From assembly GCA_934463425.1 (NCBI GenBank), contig CAKSJP010000020.1, forward strand, positions 1 through 41,266: a stretch of 41,266 bases of DNA. The letters run 5' to 3'. Positions 40,226 to 41,266 of the stretch are shown here, one piece after another. The translations under genes were made by a program, and so were the position numbers. Every line of letters begins with the position of its first letter. The stretch's first letter is position 1. The notes under the pieces were generated by a model. That model searched no databases. It had not been told where the DNA came from and saw only the letters and a program-made list of their open reading frames with translations. The DNA is from an uncultured Ruminococcus sp. (lineage in GTDB: Bacteria > Bacillota > Clostridia > Oscillospirales > Ruminococcaceae).

Positions 40226-40264
40226 AAAAAAGGATACAGACAGTAACCCGTCCGTATCCTTTTT
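40226..40264 (-). terminator. Terminator of the CBM-repeat dockerin gene
   Basis: AAAAAGGATACAGAC pairs with GTCCGTATCCTTTTT with one mismatch over a 7-nt loop and T-rich flanks, about 30 nt past the stop codon. Confidence 0.9.
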
Positions 40265-40296
40265 CACAGATTGCCGCAAATTTTGCGTGATATCCC

Positions 40297-41266
40297 TTAG
40301 TTATTTGCCGGGAGAGAAGTTACCAGAGTTACCAGGAACTTCAGCAGAACGATAGCGTCCGCAGAGCCGACACCGTCATCGGTGCAAACGTCTGCATTTG
40401 CATACTGCTGCTCTGTGAGCTTTACAGCGCCTGCAACTGCCTTATTCAGCAGAACTGCGTCTGTAATGTCTACACGGCCGTCCAGATTTATGTCACCATA
40501 CAGAGTCGGTGCTACGCTGCTGCCGCCCTTTGTGGTGGAAGTGGTCTTTGCGGTCGTTTTCGCAGTTGTCTTTGCGGTTGTTTTCGCGGTAGTTGTGTTC
40601 TTTGTGGTTGCAGTGGTGTTCACTGTGGTAGAAGTGCTGCCATAGTGGAGTACAACCTTTGTGATCTCAACGCTGTTTGCGTCCGGATAGAAGATCATTG
40701 CCTTGACAGTCTGACCTACGTTAGACGGGATGGTGTAATCTGCGGTGCACGCACCGTTTGCCGGAACACTTACCTTGAAGTCTTCCTGAATCCAATCACC
40801 GTTCCATGTGCCGAACGCGCCGCTTGCCTCAGTGTCGCTGGACTTCACCTTGAAGTATACAGTTGCAGACTTTGCGCCGTTGGGTGCGAACTCTGCGTAT
40901 GCCTGCTTGTCTCCAGCCTCGCCGGTCTGAGTACCGGTGGAGATGTTGGCATCCTTATCGCTGCCGGAGTTGCCGCCTGCAGCTGTTGTGGTAACAACAG
41001 AGCTGCTGCCATAGTGGAGTACAACCTTTGTGATCTCAACGCTGTTTGCGTCCGGATAGAAGATCATTGCCTTGACGGTCTGACCTACGTTAGACGGGAT
41101 GGTATAATCTGCGGTGCATTCACCATTTGCCGGAACGCTTACCTTGAAGTCTTCCTGGATCCAATCACCGTTCCATGTGCCGAACGCGCCGCTTGCCTCA
41201 GTGTCGCTGGACTTCACCTTGAAGTATACAGTTGCAGACTTTGCGCCGTTGGGTGCGAACTCTGCG
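40297..41266 (-). CDS. CBM-repeat dockerin protein, 5' part beyond the window
   Basis: The frame stays open to the last base, so the N-terminus is missing. What is visible is two nearly identical beta-sandwich modules of about 86 residues (KSATVYFKVKSSDT... to ...EITKVVLHYG) repeated with a 123-residue period. They are separated by a Thr/Gly/Asp-rich spacer and followed by a Thr/Lys linker (repeated TTAKTTAK) and a dockerin (DINLDGRVDITDA, then DVCTDDGVGSADA). The aromatic-rich GTWNGDW in each module suggests a carbohydrate-binding surface, and the modules resemble ruminococcal CBM or X-modules, but I cannot assign a CAZy family. A catalytic domain may lie upstream. A GTG at 41217 could be misread as a start, but the repeat continues through it. 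Confidence 0.85.
   Translation of the reverse strand, partial: AEFAPNGAKSATVYFKVKSSDTEASGAFGTWNGDWIQEDFKVSVPANGECTADYTIPSNVGQTVKAMIFYPDANSVEITKVVLHYGSSSVVTTTAAGGNSGSDKDANISTGTQTGEAGDKQAYAEFAPNGAKSATVYFKVKSSDTEASGAFGTWNGDWIQEDFKVSVPANGACTADYTIPSNVGQTVKAMIFYPDANSVEITKVVLHYGSTSTTVNTTATTKNTTTAKTTAKTTAKTTAKTTSTTKGGSSVAPTLYGDINLDGRVDITDAVLLNKAVAGAVKLTEQQYANADVCTDDGVGSADAIVLLKFLVTLVTSLPANN
40640..41266. repeat. 369-bp tandem duplication inside the CBM-repeat gene
   Basis: The 258 bp at 40640-40897 recur at 41009-41266 with only about seven mismatches, mostly silent. The match continues to the window edge, so further copies may lie outside. Confidence 0.9.

Overview
The window looks like the chromosome of an anaerobic, spore-gene-bearing, cellulose-degrading Firmicute: a cellulosome-forming Ruminococcus of the R. 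flavefaciens / R. champanellensis kind. The main evidence is three dockerin-bearing secreted proteins (a GH9 cellulase, a large multi-module protein without a recognised catalytic domain, and a protein with repeated CBM-like modules), together with spoIIGA-sigE, AdhE, Rex and consensus sigma-A promoters. The species cannot be fixed from the sequence alone. Most genes lie on the minus strand in short operons.

Layout. 1-3.0 kb: a 144-bp tandem array of small palindromes, a type IV pilin-like gene with a strong promoter and a folded ~150-nt leader, a CPBP-family membrane protease, and an interspersed palindromic element. 3.1-6.9 kb: adhE with a downstream APH-fold kinase, divergent from spoIIGA-sigE, which is preceded by a Spo0A box. 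8.5-11.2 kb: the large dockerin protein. 11.5-13.8 kb: cdaA-cdaR (c-di-AMP synthesis). 13.9-17.3 kb: DUF3343 plus a cysteine desulfurase, ispD-ispF, and rex. 17.5-22.4 kb: acnA, two membrane proteins, a DUF6630-like protein and icd. This is the oxidative half of the TCA cycle leading to 2-oxoglutarate, with a 166-bp hairpin element inserted before icd. 22.6-24.3 kb: a c-di-GMP phosphodiesterase with a degenerate GGDEF domain. 24.5-27.4 kb: an AEC permease, an A+T-rich orphan and a DRE-TIM aldolase. 27.7-29.7 kb: a glutamine-synthetase-like gene and an ANTAR regulator. 29.7-33.7 kb: rpiB-upp and fhs-tsaE-tsaB. 33.9-36.7 kb: a DUF187/GHL10 lipoprotein and metK under a SAM-I riboswitch. 36.8-41.3 kb: the GH9-dockerin cellulase and a 5'-truncated CBM-repeat-dockerin protein running off the end.

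Most worth following up. (1) The glutamine-synthetase homologue has lost three metal ligands (each now Arg or Lys), the flap Glu and a substrate Arg. Its neighbour is an ANTAR protein whose receiver domain has lost its phospho-acceptor Asp. The pair looks like a pseudoenzyme/pseudo-receiver sensor-antiterminator module behind a terminator-like leader hairpin. (2) The two dockerin genes whose upstream regions are visible share a TTGTGCAA...TATTGCA motif about 50 bp upstream of the same type of promoter (TTTACA-17-TATAAT), a candidate cellulosome regulon operator. (3) The pilin leader RNA, the MITE-like hairpin element and the freshly duplicated CBM-like repeats are further structures that the gene list does not explain.
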